From the NCBI GenBank assembly GCA_050013875.1, contig JBEKEK010000006.1, forward strand, positions 34,515 to 98,514: a DNA stretch of 64,000 nucleotides. Direction: 5' to 3'. Under the pieces are notes generated by a model, which was given only the letters and a program-made list of their open reading frames with translations, ran no database searches and was not told the DNA's origin. The DNA is from Trebonia sp050013875 (lineage in GTDB: Bacteria > Actinomycetota > Actinomycetes > Streptosporangiales > Streptosporangiaceae). The translations under genes were made by a program, and so were the position numbers. Below are positions 25,802-34,571 of the stretch, one piece after another; position 1 is the stretch's first letter, and each line of letters begins with the position of its first letter.

Positions 25802-26994
25802 GCGGCCTCCCTGCCGAGGACAAGCGCCTCGTGGTGATCGACGCGGCCGCCGATGCCGGTAACAAGCGCCGTCGCCGCGCCGGGCACCTGACCGTCGCCG
25901 CCGTCGCCGCGCAGCTGGATGATCGCCTCGGCCAGCGGGGTCATGCCCTGCAGGTAGAAGCCGGACAGCTGACCGCCGCCGGTGCTGACCGGCAGCTCGC
26001 CGCCGGGGGCGATCCCGCCGCCGCGGACGAACTTGCCCGCCTGGCCGCTCGCGCAGAAGCCGTACTCTTCGAGCAGGCAGAGCGTCACGATCGAGAACGG
26101 GTCGTAAAGCTCGACCACGTCCAGGCGGTCCCGGCTGGTTCGCGCCATGGCGAGGGCGTCCTCGACCGCCTGCCCGCCCCCGCCGAACCAGGACTCGCCG
26201 CCCGCGCGCCGGCGGCGCAGCGGGTGGACCGCGCCCATCCCCCGGATCTCGATCGCGGGCCTCTGCTGGCCGGCCAGGCCTGGCTGTCCGGCCTGTCCAC
26301 GCTGGCCGGCTGGCCGGGCCGAGCTCACGACGACGGCGACCGCGCCGTTCACCGGCCGCGCGCAGTCGAGAACCCGCAGCGGCGTGGAGATCATCCGGCT
26401 CGCGTAGTAGCCGTCTTCGTCGAGCGGTTCCCGGTTGACCGCATGCTCACTACCGGACGCCCACGCACGCGCCGAGACCGCGACCGCGCACAGGTCTGCC
26501 TCGGTGCCGCCGCTGACGTGCAGGTACCTGGACGCCAGGAGAGCGAACGTCGGCACCGAGCCGAGGACCCCGCTGGCCCGCTCAAGGCCGCGGACGCCGG
26601 AGTGCCCCCCGCTCAGGGCGTAGGCCGAGCCGGCCGCCTTGCCCGGTCCGATCGGGGCGTCGGCGAACACGCAGATGATGGTCCGCGCCATGCCGGCCCT
26701 GATGGCGAGCACGGCGCGGGTGACCATCGCGACCGCGGTCGCGCCCTTGATCTCCAGGTGCTCGAGCAGCCGCAGGTCGCCGAAGCCGGCCCGGCGGGCC
26801 AGCACTACCCCAAGCCGGTCCTCGCGGACGCCCTGGCTTGATCCGACGAGCAGGCCGTCCACGTCGCCGCGGTCAAGGCCGGCGTCGGCCAGGGCGGCGG
26901 CGACCGCCTCGGTGGCGAGCGCGTAACTGTCCGGTCCCGCGGTGACCGACATCGGCGTCATCCCCAGGCCTATGATCGCGGGCGGCTGGCTCAT
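25798..26994 (-). CDS. Thiolase-fold lipid-transfer protein, Ltp2-like retro-aldolase
   Basis: A 398-residue thiolase-superfamily protein. ATG 26994 (MSQPPAIIGLGM) overlaps the small upstream gene by 4 bp. The thiolase nucleophile position carries no Cys (HLEIKGATAVAMVTR). The Ltp2-type Tyr motif VELYDPFSI is present, and the usual GHP motif is degenerate (GGGQLSGFYLQGM). A Gln/Gly/Pro-rich insertion (PAGQRGQAGQPGLAGQQR) interrupts the middle, which is unusual. I favour a retro-aldolase with the DUF35 partner over thiolysis. Confidence 0.78.
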   Translation of the reverse strand: MSQPPAIIGLGMTPMSVTAGPDSYALATEAVAAALADAGLDRGDVDGLLVGSSQGVREDRLGVVLARRAGFGDLRLLEHLEIKGATAVAMVTRAVLAIRAGMARTIICVFADAPIGPGKAAGSAYALSGGHSGVRGLERASGVLGSVPTFALLASRYLHVSGGTEADLCAVAVSARAWASGSEHAVNREPLDEDGYYASRMISTPLRVLDCARPVNGAVAVVVSSARPAGQRGQAGQPGLAGQQRPAIEIRGMGAVHPLRRRRAGGESWFGGGGQAVEDALAMARTSRDRLDVVELYDPFSIVTLCLLEEYGFCASGQAGKFVRGGGIAPGGELPVSTGGGQLSGFYLQGMTPLAEAIIQLRGDGGDGQVPGAATALVTGIGGRVDHHEALVLGREAA

Positions 26995-27383
26995 TCGCCC
27001 GCCACGCTTTGCCCCGGGGTGGTGCTGTCGCTTTGCCCCCGGGCAGTGCCGTCGCTCCCGCGCGAGCCGGCGTCGCCCTGGTCGCGGTAGAGCCCGACCC
27101 TCAGCCACCCGGCCCGGTCCTCGCTCGTCGCGAGGCACAGGCTGGCAAGCTCGATCGCCGACAGCAGGATGTCGTCGCCCGACTCGTTGTCCCGCACGTG
27201 CAGCCGCGGGCTGTGGCCCGCGCTGTCCAGGCTGACGGTCACGGAGGCGAACTCGTTCTCGACGACTGCGAGCAGGACGCGATCCGCGCCTGACGGGTCG
27301 CCAGATGGGCGGCTAGCAGCGGACTGGCTGACAGTGTGTTCCCCTTTGGCTTGTACCCCACTAGAGTTAATCACGTGCTCCAC
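26991..27383 (-). CDS. Small orphan protein coupled to the thiolase-fold gene
   Basis: A 130-residue protein. I chose GTG 27383 because GGAGG lies 9 bases upstream; the frame remains open to 27419. The centre (VENEFASVTVSLDSAGHSPRL, then ILLSAIELASLCLA) resembles small proteins often labelled dihydrodiol dehydrogenase beside Rieske clusters, though no dehydrogenase fold is visible. The C-terminus is low-complexity Gly/Ser/Thr/Gln. It is the first gene of the minus-strand Rieske operon and overlaps the next start by 4 bp, which argues that it is real. Function unknown. Confidence 0.65.
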   Translation of the reverse strand: MEHVINSSGVQAKGEHTVSQSAASRPSGDPSGADRVLLAVVENEFASVTVSLDSAGHSPRLHVRDNESGDDILLSAIELASLCLATSEDRAGWLRVGLYRDQGDAGSRGSDGTARGQSDSTTPGQSVAGE

Positions 27384-27402
27384 GCTCACCTGCCTCCAAA
27401 AA

Positions 27403-27420
27403 TCTGACACAAGGTTCACC
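27403..27420. promoter_or_regulatory. TCTGACA box 1 (divergent promoter of Rieske and ring-cleavage operons)
   Basis: TCTGACACAAGGTTCACC lies 20-37 bases upstream of the 27383 start, in the 173-bp gap between divergent operons. It fits the pattern TCTGAC-N5/6-GTCA, with one mismatch in the second half, shared with boxes at 38613, 38714, 48876, 48943 and 49851. Confidence 0.45.
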
Positions 27421-27556
27421 TTTTCGGCGACAAGTCAGTATCCTATAGACAACTCGCGAAGTTCTCTACGGGCCAAGGCCGGATACCCGCGAGGCCGCGC
27501 CTGACGGGTCGGCGTACGCCTGGGCCAGGGCACCAAACCGCCTGAAGAAAGGTGCT

Positions 27557-28438
27557 GTGACCGCGATGAACGATGCCGGGACCGAGTACCGCAGCCTGTG
27601 GACGTGGCTGCGCGAGGTTGAGTTCTGCCAGCGGTGGGTCGACGTGAACGGGGTGTCTACCCGGATCGCCGAGGCGGGCAGTTCCGGCAGCCCCGCCGTG
27701 GTCCTGCTGCACGGCACCGGCGGTCACTGGGAGGTCTACGCGCCCACCATCGGCCCGCTGAGCAAGGAGTTTCACTGCATCGCGGTCGACATGGTGGGCA
27801 ACGGCTTCTCCGGCCGGCCCGACTACGACTACGAGATCGCGGTGTACGTCGCCCACATCGCGGGCCTGCTCGACGTGCTCGGCATCGAGCGGGCGTCGTT
27901 CATCGGGATGTCGCTCGGCGCCTGGGTGGCCGCGCGGTTCGCGCTGGACCACCCGGAGCGGACGCAGAAGATCATCCTGCAGTCGCCGGCCGGCCTGATC
28001 GCGACCGCGTCGAACATGGCGCGGATCAGGGCCGAGCGGACCGCGGCGGTGGAGAACCCGACCTGGGAATCGATCAAGGCGATGTTCGACCACCTGATCG
28101 CGGACGAGGAGAACCGGATTCCCGACATCATCGCGCTGCGCCAGGCGATCTACCGGATGCCGGCCACCAGGGACGCGATCGACCATGTGCTGATCCTGCA
28201 GGACCCGGAGGCCCGCGAGCGCAACCTGATCCCCGAGGAGCAGTGGGCCGCCATCTCGGCGCCCACCCTGGTCGTGGCCTCCGGGAAGGACCACAGTGAG
28301 TACATGAACACCGCACAGCAGGTCGCACGGCTCATCCCGGACTCGCAGGTCGTTGAGATGGCCCAGGTCAGGCACTGGCCGGCCTTCGAGGACGCGGACA
28401 CGTTCAACGCCGCCGCGCTGCGCTTCCTGCGGGGCTGA
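27557..28438 (+). CDS. MhpC-like alpha/beta hydrolase (C-C bond hydrolase)
   Basis: A 293-residue alpha/beta hydrolase: oxyanion motif LLHGTGGHW, nucleophile elbow GMSLG with S119, D245 (SGKDHS) and H273 (VRHWPAFED) completing the triad. The order hydrolase-hydratase-aldolase identifies it as the enzyme that splits the ring-cleavage product of a catechol (2-hydroxy-6-oxo-dienoate) to 2-hydroxypenta-2,4-dienoate plus an acid. GTG 27557 follows AAAGG; ATG 27566 is an alternative. First gene of the plus-strand ring-cleavage operon. Confidence 0.87.
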   Translation: MTAMNDAGTEYRSLWTWLREVEFCQRWVDVNGVSTRIAEAGSSGSPAVVLLHGTGGHWEVYAPTIGPLSKEFHCIAVDMVGNGFSGRPDYDYEIAVYVAHIAGLLDVLGIERASFIGMSLGAWVAARFALDHPERTQKIILQSPAGLIATASNMARIRAERTAAVENPTWESIKAMFDHLIADEENRIPDIIALRQAIYRMPATRDAIDHVLILQDPEARERNLIPEEQWAAISAPTLVVASGKDHSEYMNTAQQVARLIPDSQVVEMAQVRHWPAFEDADTFNAAALRFLRG

Positions 28439-28439
28439 C

Positions 28440-29273
28440 GTGCCCGCCGACCCCGTGCCTGACAACCCCGGGCTCTCCGACGACCAGGTCGCGGACGCCG
28501 CCCGGCGGCTGCTGGCGGCCGAGAGCGATCACCAGCCGATCGGGCAGCTGTCACTCCAGTACCCGGCGATGACCATCGAGGACGCCTACCGCGTGCAGCG
28601 GGCGCTGACCGCGGCCAAGCTGGCCGCGGGCAGGACGGTGAAGGCCCGCAAGATCGGGCTCACCTCGCGCGCCATGCAGCAGTCGGTGTCGATCACCGAG
28701 CCCGACTACGGCGTGATCTTCGACGACATGTTCTTCGATGACGGCGGGGTGGTCCCGTTCGCGCGGTTCATCCGCCCCCGGGTGGAAGTCGAGCTGGCGT
28801 TCATCCTCGACCAGCCGCTGAAGGGCCCCGGGGTGACCACGCTGGACGTGCTCGACGCGACCCGGTGGGTCACTCCGGCGCTGGAGATCCTCGACGCGCG
28901 GATCCAGATGAGCGACCCGGAGACCGGCCACCTGCGCACGATCGTCGACACGATCTCCGACAACGCGGCCGACGCGGGCATCGTCGTCGGCGGCCGGGCG
29001 GTCCGCCCCGACGCGCTCGACCTGCGCCGGGTCGGGGCGGCGCTCTACGTTAACGAGGCGATCGAGGAGACCGGCCTGGCGGCGGGCGTCCTTGGCCACC
29101 CCGCCAACGGCGTCGCCTGGCTGGCGAACAAGCTCGCCCCGTATGACGAATACCTGCCGCCGGGCCAGGTCATCCTGGCCGGCTCCTTCACCCGGCCGGT
29201 TTTCGTCGGCGAAGGCGACACGGTGCATGCTGACTTCGGCGAACTTGGAGCGGTGACATGCCGGTTCCGCTGA
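28440..29273 (+). CDS. MhpD-like 2-keto-4-pentenoate hydratase
   Basis: A 277-residue fumarylacetoacetase-superfamily hydratase adding water to 2-hydroxypenta-2,4-dienoate. KARKIGLTS (68-76) and the metal-binding EVE (E116, E118 in RPRVEVELAFIL) are visible, as is NGVAWLANKLAPY near the end. It starts at GTG 28440, two bases after the hydrolase stop, and its 3' end overlaps the aldolase gene by 16 bases. The role follows from family plus gene order. Confidence 0.88.
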   Translation: MPADPVPDNPGLSDDQVADAARRLLAAESDHQPIGQLSLQYPAMTIEDAYRVQRALTAAKLAAGRTVKARKIGLTSRAMQQSVSITEPDYGVIFDDMFFDDGGVVPFARFIRPRVEVELAFILDQPLKGPGVTTLDVLDATRWVTPALEILDARIQMSDPETGHLRTIVDTISDNAADAGIVVGGRAVRPDALDLRRVGAALYVNEAIEETGLAAGVLGHPANGVAWLANKLAPYDEYLPPGQVILAGSFTRPVFVGEGDTVHADFGELGAVTCRFR

Positions 29274-30046
29274 GCCGGACCGCCCTGCGCTGGCGGGAGG
29301 CGCTGGCCGGCCAGCGGCCGGTCATCGGCATGTGGGTGGTGTCGGGCAGCCCGGTCGTCGCGGAGATCTGCGCCGGGTCGGGCGTGGACTGGCTGCTCAT
29401 CGACAGTGAGCACGCGCCGAACGACCTGCGCTCGATCCTCGCGCAGTTGCACGCGGTCGCACCGTATCCGGTGACCCCGGTGATCAGGCCCCCGGTCGGT
29501 GACCCGGTGCTGATCAAGCAGCTGCTCGACCTCGGCGTGGAGGTGCTGCTCGTCCCGATGGTCGAGTCGGCCGGGCAGGCGCGGGAGCTGGTCGCCGCCA
29601 CCCGCTACCCACCAGAAGGCATCCGCGGTGTCGGGTCCGCGCTGGCGCGGGCCTCCCGCTGGAACCGGGTCGGCGGGTACCTGAAGGGCGCCACCGAGAC
29701 CGTGTCGCTGCTGGTCCAGATCGAATCCCGGGCCGGGCTCGAGGCACTGCCCGAGATCGCCGCGGTGGACGGCATCGACGGGATCTTCCTCGGCCCGGCC
29801 GACCTCGCCGCGTCCCTCGGCCACCTCGGTGAGCAGGCGCACCCCGAGGTGACGGGCGCGGTCGAGGACGCGATCAAGGCGATCACCGCCGCCGGAAAGC
29901 CGGCCGGCGTCAACGCGTTCCCGCGTGACCTGGCCGACCGGTACCTGGCCGCCGGGGCGCGGTTCGTCCTGGTCGGCGCGGACGTGACGCTGCTCGCGGC
30001 CGGCAGCGAGCAGCTCGCCGCCAGGCACCGGCCACCGGAGGACTAG
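29258..30046 (+). CDS. HpaI/HpcH-type class II aldolase
   Basis: A 262-residue metal-dependent pyruvate aldolase (HpcH/HpaI family). Catalytic H52 lies in LLIDSEHAPND, R77 in VIRPP, and metal ligands are E156 (QIESRAG) and D182 (LGPADLA). It would cleave 4-hydroxy-2-oxopentanoate or a longer hydroxy-oxo-acid to pyruvate plus an aldehyde. Classical mhp clusters use an unrelated DmpG/MhpE aldolase, so this is a mixed pathway. ATG 29258 lies 8 bases after GGAG. Confidence 0.88.
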   Translation: MPVPLSRTALRWREALAGQRPVIGMWVVSGSPVVAEICAGSGVDWLLIDSEHAPNDLRSILAQLHAVAPYPVTPVIRPPVGDPVLIKQLLDLGVEVLLVPMVESAGQARELVAATRYPPEGIRGVGSALARASRWNRVGGYLKGATETVSLLVQIESRAGLEALPEIAAVDGIDGIFLGPADLAASLGHLGEQAHPEVTGAVEDAIKAITAAGKPAGVNAFPRDLADRYLAAGARFVLVGADVTLLAAGSEQLAARHRPPED

Positions 30047-30069
30047 TGGGAAACGAGCAGGGAGGCTCA

Positions 30070-31527
30070 ATGCGACAGGTCGGCATGCAGATCGGCGCCG
30101 AGCGGCGGCTTGGCGGCGCCACGTTCGAATCGGTCGACCCGTACACCGGCGAGCCGTGGGCGATACTGCCCGAGGCGACCAAGGCCGATGTCGACGACGC
30201 GGTGCGCGCCGCGCGGGCGGCGTTCGACGGCGAATGGACCGCGATGACCGGCGCCGCTCGCGGCCGCCTGATCCGGCGGCTGGGCGAGCTGATCACGGAG
30301 CACGCCGATGATCTGGCGGACGCCGAGACGCGCGACAACGGCAAGCTGCTGCGGGAGATGGGCGGCCAGGTCCGCTCGCTGCCCGCCTGGTATGAGTACT
30401 ACGCCGGGCTCGCTGACAAGATCGACGGCCGGGTCGTCGACACCGGGCGCGGCGATTTCTTCGGGTACGTCGCCCGTGAGCCCGTCGGCGTCGTCGCCGC
30501 CATCCTGCCGTGGAACTCACCGCTGCTGCTGCTCACCTTCAAGCTCGCCCCCGCGCTGGCCGCCGGGTGCACGATCGTCGCCAAGCCATCGGAGCAGGCC
30601 TCGGTGTCGATCATGCTGCTGGCCGAGCTCTTCGGGCAGGCGGGCTTCCCGCCGGGCGTGTTCAACACCGTCAGCGGCGCCTCCCGGCAGGTCGGCGAAT
30701 GGCTGGTCGCGCACCCGGACGTGGACCACGTGTCGTTCACCGGTTCCGAGGTAACCGGCGCCGCGGTCGCCAAGTCGGCCGCCGGGCACCTCGCACCGGC
30801 CACCCTCGAACTCGGCGGCAAGTCGGCCAACATCGTCTTCCCCGACGCGGACCTCACCGCGGCCGCCAACGGCCTGGTCGCGGGAATCTTCGCCGCCGCC
30901 GGGCAGACCTGCATCGCCGGCTCGCGCGGCCTGGTGCACGAGGATGTCTACGACGAGGTCCTGGAGCGGGTCGCCGAGCGGGCCGGCCGGATCGTGATGG
31001 GCGACCCCAAGCTCCCGGAGACGGAGATGGGCCCGATCTGCTTCCCCGGCCAGCTGGCGAAGATCCAGAAGATGGTGCAGGAGGCCAGGGACTCCGGCGC
31101 GCGGGTTGTCACCGGCGGCGACGACCGCGAGCTTGGCGGGCTGTTCTACGCACCGACGATCGTCGCCGACATCACCAACGACGCGATGATCTGCCAGGAG
31201 GAGGTCTTCGGCCCGGTGCTCGCCTTGCTCAAGTTCGGTTCAGAGGAGGAGGCAGTCGCGATCGCCAACGACTCGCGCTACGGCCTGGCCGCCGGAATCT
31301 GGACCAGAGACATCCAGCGCGCCTTCCGGGTAACGAAGAAACTCCGGGTCGGCACGGTCTGGGTGAACGCCTACCGGACGCTGAACTTCGCGATGCCGTT
31401 CGGCGGGGTGAAGGCATCCGGCTTCGGGCGGGAGAACGGCACCGAGGGTCTGCACGAATACCTGCGGGACAAGGCGGTGTGGGTCGAGTTGACCGGCGGC
31501 ACCCGCGACCCGTTCGTGCTCGGCTGA
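30070..31527 (+). CDS. Aldehyde dehydrogenase
   Basis: A 485-residue NAD(P)-dependent aldehyde dehydrogenase with PWNSP (N149), general base E247 (LELGGKSA) and nucleophile C281 (GQTCIAGSR). I start it at ATG 30070 behind GGGAGG rather than at GTG 30046. Its place after the aldolase suggests it oxidises the released aldehyde, or a ring-cleavage semialdehyde, to the acid. Confidence 0.9.
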   Translation: MRQVGMQIGAERRLGGATFESVDPYTGEPWAILPEATKADVDDAVRAARAAFDGEWTAMTGAARGRLIRRLGELITEHADDLADAETRDNGKLLREMGGQVRSLPAWYEYYAGLADKIDGRVVDTGRGDFFGYVAREPVGVVAAILPWNSPLLLLTFKLAPALAAGCTIVAKPSEQASVSIMLLAELFGQAGFPPGVFNTVSGASRQVGEWLVAHPDVDHVSFTGSEVTGAAVAKSAAGHLAPATLELGGKSANIVFPDADLTAAANGLVAGIFAAAGQTCIAGSRGLVHEDVYDEVLERVAERAGRIVMGDPKLPETEMGPICFPGQLAKIQKMVQEARDSGARVVTGGDDRELGGLFYAPTIVADITNDAMICQEEVFGPVLALLKFGSEEEAVAIANDSRYGLAAGIWTRDIQRAFRVTKKLRVGTVWVNAYRTLNFAMPFGGVKASGFGRENGTEGLHEYLRDKAVWVELTGGTRDPFVLG

Positions 31528-31536
31528 GCCGGCCCG

Positions 31537-32802
31537 ATGACAGCTCCAGAGCCGCGGCCGGCGCCATCGCCTGGCCTCCCCCTCGACGGCATCACGGTCG
31601 TCTCCCTCGAGCAGGCGGTCGCCGCCCCGTACGCCACCCGTCAGCTGGCTGACCTCGGCGCTCGGGTGATCAAGGTCGAGCGCCCGGGCGGCGGCGACTT
31701 CGCGCGCACCTATGACCGCAGCGTCAAGGGCCTGGCCAGCTACTTCGTCTGGCTCAACCGGGGCAAGGAGTCGGTTGTGCTTGACCTTAAGTCGGCCGCG
31801 GGCCTTTCCGCGCTGACCGCCCTGATCGGCCGGGCCGACGTGTTCGTGCAGAACCTGGCGCCCGGGGCGTCGGATCGCATGGGGCTGTCGGCGGCGGCGC
31901 TGCGCGCCCGGGACCCGAAGCTCATCACCTGTGATGTCTGCGGCTACGCGGCGGACGGGCCGATGGGCGACCGGCGCGCCTACGACCTGCTGATCCAGTG
32001 CGAAACCGGGCTGCTATCGGTCACCGGCAGCGCGGACGCGCCCGCCAAGGCCGGCATCTCCGTGGCCGATGTCGCCGGCGGGATGTTCGCGTTCAGCTCC
32101 ATCCTCGCGGCGCTGTACGCGCGTACCAGGACCGGCGACGGCGCGGCGCTGTCGGTATCGCTGTTCGAGTCGCTGACCGAGTGGATGTCGCAGCCGATGT
32201 ACTACGCGATGTACACCGGCACTCCCCCACCGCGCACCGGCACCAGCCACGCCACGATCGCGCCGTACGGGACGCTGCGCACCGCGGGGGGCGGCTCGGT
32301 GCAGCTCGCGGTGCAGAACGACCGGGAATGGCGGCGGCTGTGCGACCAAGTGCTCGGCCGGCCCGGCCTCGCCGACGACCCGCGGTTCGCGACCAACACC
32401 GCCCGAGTGGCCAACCGGGCCGAACTGCACGCCGAGATCGAGGACACGCTGGCCGCCTACCCGGCCGAAAAGGTGCTCGAGCTGCTCGACGCCGCCCAGA
32501 TCGCCAACGGCCGGATGAACACCGTCGTCGACCTGCTCAGCCACCCGCAGCTCGTGCACCGCTGGGCGGAGGCGGACTCCCCGGCCGGCCCGCTGCGCGC
32601 GCTGCCCTCGCCGATCAGCCTGGGCGGCGCCGCCCCCGCGCTCGGCGCGATCCCCGCCCTGGGTCAGCACACGGACGCCGTGCTGGCAGAGTTCGGGCTC
32701 GCTGACCCCGTGCGTACTGACAGCGGGGTCGTCGGCGAGCTTACTGACGGCGGGCCCGCTGACGGCGGACTCGACGCCCGCGATGAGGCCGGGGCGCTGT
32801 GA
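31537..32802 (+). CDS. Family III CoA-transferase (CaiB/BaiF)
   Basis: A 421-residue CoA-transferase that moves CoA between carboxylic acids. The N-terminal motif LDGITVVSLEQAVAAPYATRQLADLGARVIKVE is spread over 16-48, and LNRGKESVVLDLK follows. The likely catalytic Asp is D150 in RRAYDLLIQCETG. The C-terminal 40 residues are Asp/Gly/Ala-rich and carry a GG-P-ADGG repeat, unlike the family core. It could activate the pathway acid using succinyl-CoA or acetyl-CoA; substrate unknown. Confidence 0.88.
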   Translation: MTAPEPRPAPSPGLPLDGITVVSLEQAVAAPYATRQLADLGARVIKVERPGGGDFARTYDRSVKGLASYFVWLNRGKESVVLDLKSAAGLSALTALIGRADVFVQNLAPGASDRMGLSAAALRARDPKLITCDVCGYAADGPMGDRRAYDLLIQCETGLLSVTGSADAPAKAGISVADVAGGMFAFSSILAALYARTRTGDGAALSVSLFESLTEWMSQPMYYAMYTGTPPPRTGTSHATIAPYGTLRTAGGGSVQLAVQNDREWRRLCDQVLGRPGLADDPRFATNTARVANRAELHAEIEDTLAAYPAEKVLELLDAAQIANGRMNTVVDLLSHPQLVHRWAEADSPAGPLRALPSPISLGGAAPALGAIPALGQHTDAVLAEFGLADPVRTDSGVVGELTDGGPADGGLDARDEAGAL

Positions 32803-32884
32803 TGAGCAGCGTGACCAGCGGCTGGAACCACGCGTACGTTCAGAATGATGAATTCGATTTTTTTACCGGTACAGAGAGGTTCCG

Positions 32885-33736
32885 ATGACCTCAGCCAGGA
32901 TGGTGGTGTGCGCATCGCACACGCCGGGGATGCTCCGCGACAAGGGGGCAGAATTCGGGCACGCGTTCCGCGCGGGCGTGGCGGAGGCCGCCGCCCGGGT
33001 GGCCGCGTTCGCGCCCGAGCTTGTGGTGTTCTTCGGCAGCGACCACCGGCGGGCCTTCGTCGATCCGGTGCCGGCCATCGCGGTGATGACCGGTGCCGAG
33101 GGGATGGGCGACCTCGGCTCGGCCACCGGCCGCTACGACGTCCCCGCCAAGATCGCCGCTGAGCTGGCGGGGCGGCTGCTTGACCGGGACTTCGACATCA
33201 CCGTGGGGCGCGATATCGCGCTCGACCACGGCTTCGGGCAGACCTACGAGCAGCTCATCGGCGACCTGCCGGCGGTCCCGGTGATCCCGGTCTACCTCAA
33301 CTGCGCCACACCGCCGCTGGGCCGGCCGGGTCGCGCGTTCGCGCTGGGCCGCGCGGTCGGCGAGGAGCTGTCGTACCTGGACCAGCGGGTGCTGTTCGTG
33401 GGGTCCGGCGGGCTCTCGCACTCGCCGCCGTCCCTGGTCTCGTCGGCCGCTGGCCTGTCCGACGCCGAACGGCTGGCCATGAACGAGGCGGGCCGCGAGG
33501 CGGCCAAGGAGAAGATCAACCCGTCGTGGGACGAGGCGCTGCTGTGCCGGATCGCCGACGATCCGGCCAGCCTCGAGCACCTGACCGCGCAGGACATCGC
33601 GCCCGCCGGGGTAGGCGCCAACGAGGTGCGGACCTGGATCGCGGCCATCGCGGCGGGCAACCTCCCCATGGAGACCGTCGTCTACCAGCCGGTCCGCGAG
33701 TGGATTACCGGGATGGCTATTTCCGCAAGCCGCTGA
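32885..33736 (+). CDS. mhpB: MhpB-like extradiol dioxygenase (LigB superfamily)
   Basis: A 283-residue class III Fe(II) extradiol dioxygenase opening a catechol ring meta to the hydroxyls. Key His residues are H12 (CASHTPG), H54 (FFGSDHRRAF) and H115 (ALDHGFGQ). VLFVGSGGLSHSPP and the C-terminal EWITGMA strongly resemble E. coli MhpB. A GAGAGG site precedes ATG 32885, and an 82-bp AT-containing gap upstream may hold an extra promoter. With the MhpA-like hydroxylase and MhpC/MhpD-like enzymes it completes a 2,3-dihydroxyphenylpropionate-type pathway. Confidence 0.9.
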   Translation: MTSARMVVCASHTPGMLRDKGAEFGHAFRAGVAEAAARVAAFAPELVVFFGSDHRRAFVDPVPAIAVMTGAEGMGDLGSATGRYDVPAKIAAELAGRLLDRDFDITVGRDIALDHGFGQTYEQLIGDLPAVPVIPVYLNCATPPLGRPGRAFALGRAVGEELSYLDQRVLFVGSGGLSHSPPSLVSSAAGLSDAERLAMNEAGREAAKEKINPSWDEALLCRIADDPASLEHLTAQDIAPAGVGANEVRTWIAAIAAGNLPMETVVYQPVREWITGMAISASR

Positions 33737-33774
33737 CCTGCGGCTTTTCCGCTTTCGATGAAGGAGCGACAACG

Positions 33775-34539
33775 ATGACGTTGGCCACATTTGGCACCCT
33801 GGCGGGCAAGGGCGTGGTCGTCACCGGCGCGGCGGCCGGGATCGGCCGGGCGACCGCGCTGTACCTGGCCGGCCAGGGGGTCCGGGTGGTGGTGTCGGAC
33901 ATCGACGCCAGCGGCGGGAAGGGCGTCGTCGCCGAGATACAGGCGGCGGGCGGCACCGCCGAGTTCGTCGCGTGCGACATCTCGTCCGAGTCGGACGTCG
34001 AGAATTTGATCGAACGATCGGTGGAGTCCCTCGGCGGCCTCGACTTCGCGGTGAACAACGCGGGCCTGGCCGACCACCCCGGCTTCCTGCACGAGCTGCC
34101 GGTCGACATGTGGGACAAGGTGATGGGCATCGACCTGCGCGGGACGTTCCTGTGCATGCGCTCGGAGCTGCGGGTCATGCACGCCGCCGGGCATGGCGCG
34201 ATCGTGAACATGGCGTCCAACGCGGGCGTGAAGAACGCGCCGTCGATGGCCGCCTACACCTCGGCCAAGCACGGCGTCGTCGGGCTCACCAAGAACGCGG
34301 CGCTGCAGTACGCGCGGCACGGAATCCGCATCAACGCCGTCTGCCCGGGAACGATCCGGACGCCCGGCATCGCCTCGTTCCCCGAGGAGAACCAGAAGGT
34401 GTGGGCGGACATGATGCCGCTGGGCCGGATGGGCACGCCGGAGGAGGTCGCCGCCTGCGTCGGCTTCCTGCTGTCCGACGCGGCCGGGTTCATGACCGGC
34501 GCGGAGCTCCTCGTCGACGGCGGGCTCATGTACGACTGA
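33775..34539 (+). CDS. Short-chain dehydrogenase/reductase
   Basis: A 254-residue classical SDR with cofactor motif TGAAAGIG (17-24), NNAG (94-97) and catalytic S148, Y161, K165 (YTSAK). D42 after the second strand suggests NAD(H). ATG 33775 has AAGGAG 8 bases upstream; the open frame reaches farther back only as a shadow of the dioxygenase gene. Last gene of the ring-cleavage operon. It may oxidise a dihydrodiol made by the Rieske oxygenase or a side-chain alcohol. Confidence 0.9.
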   Translation: MTLATFGTLAGKGVVVTGAAAGIGRATALYLAGQGVRVVVSDIDASGGKGVVAEIQAAGGTAEFVACDISSESDVENLIERSVESLGGLDFAVNNAGLADHPGFLHELPVDMWDKVMGIDLRGTFLCMRSELRVMHAAGHGAIVNMASNAGVKNAPSMAAYTSAKHGVVGLTKNAALQYARHGIRINAVCPGTIRTPGIASFPEENQKVWADMMPLGRMGTPEEVAACVGFLLSDAAGFMTGAELLVDGGLMYD

Positions 34540-34571
34540 CGCCATATACGCCTGACGCGGGCGCGTCTCGA

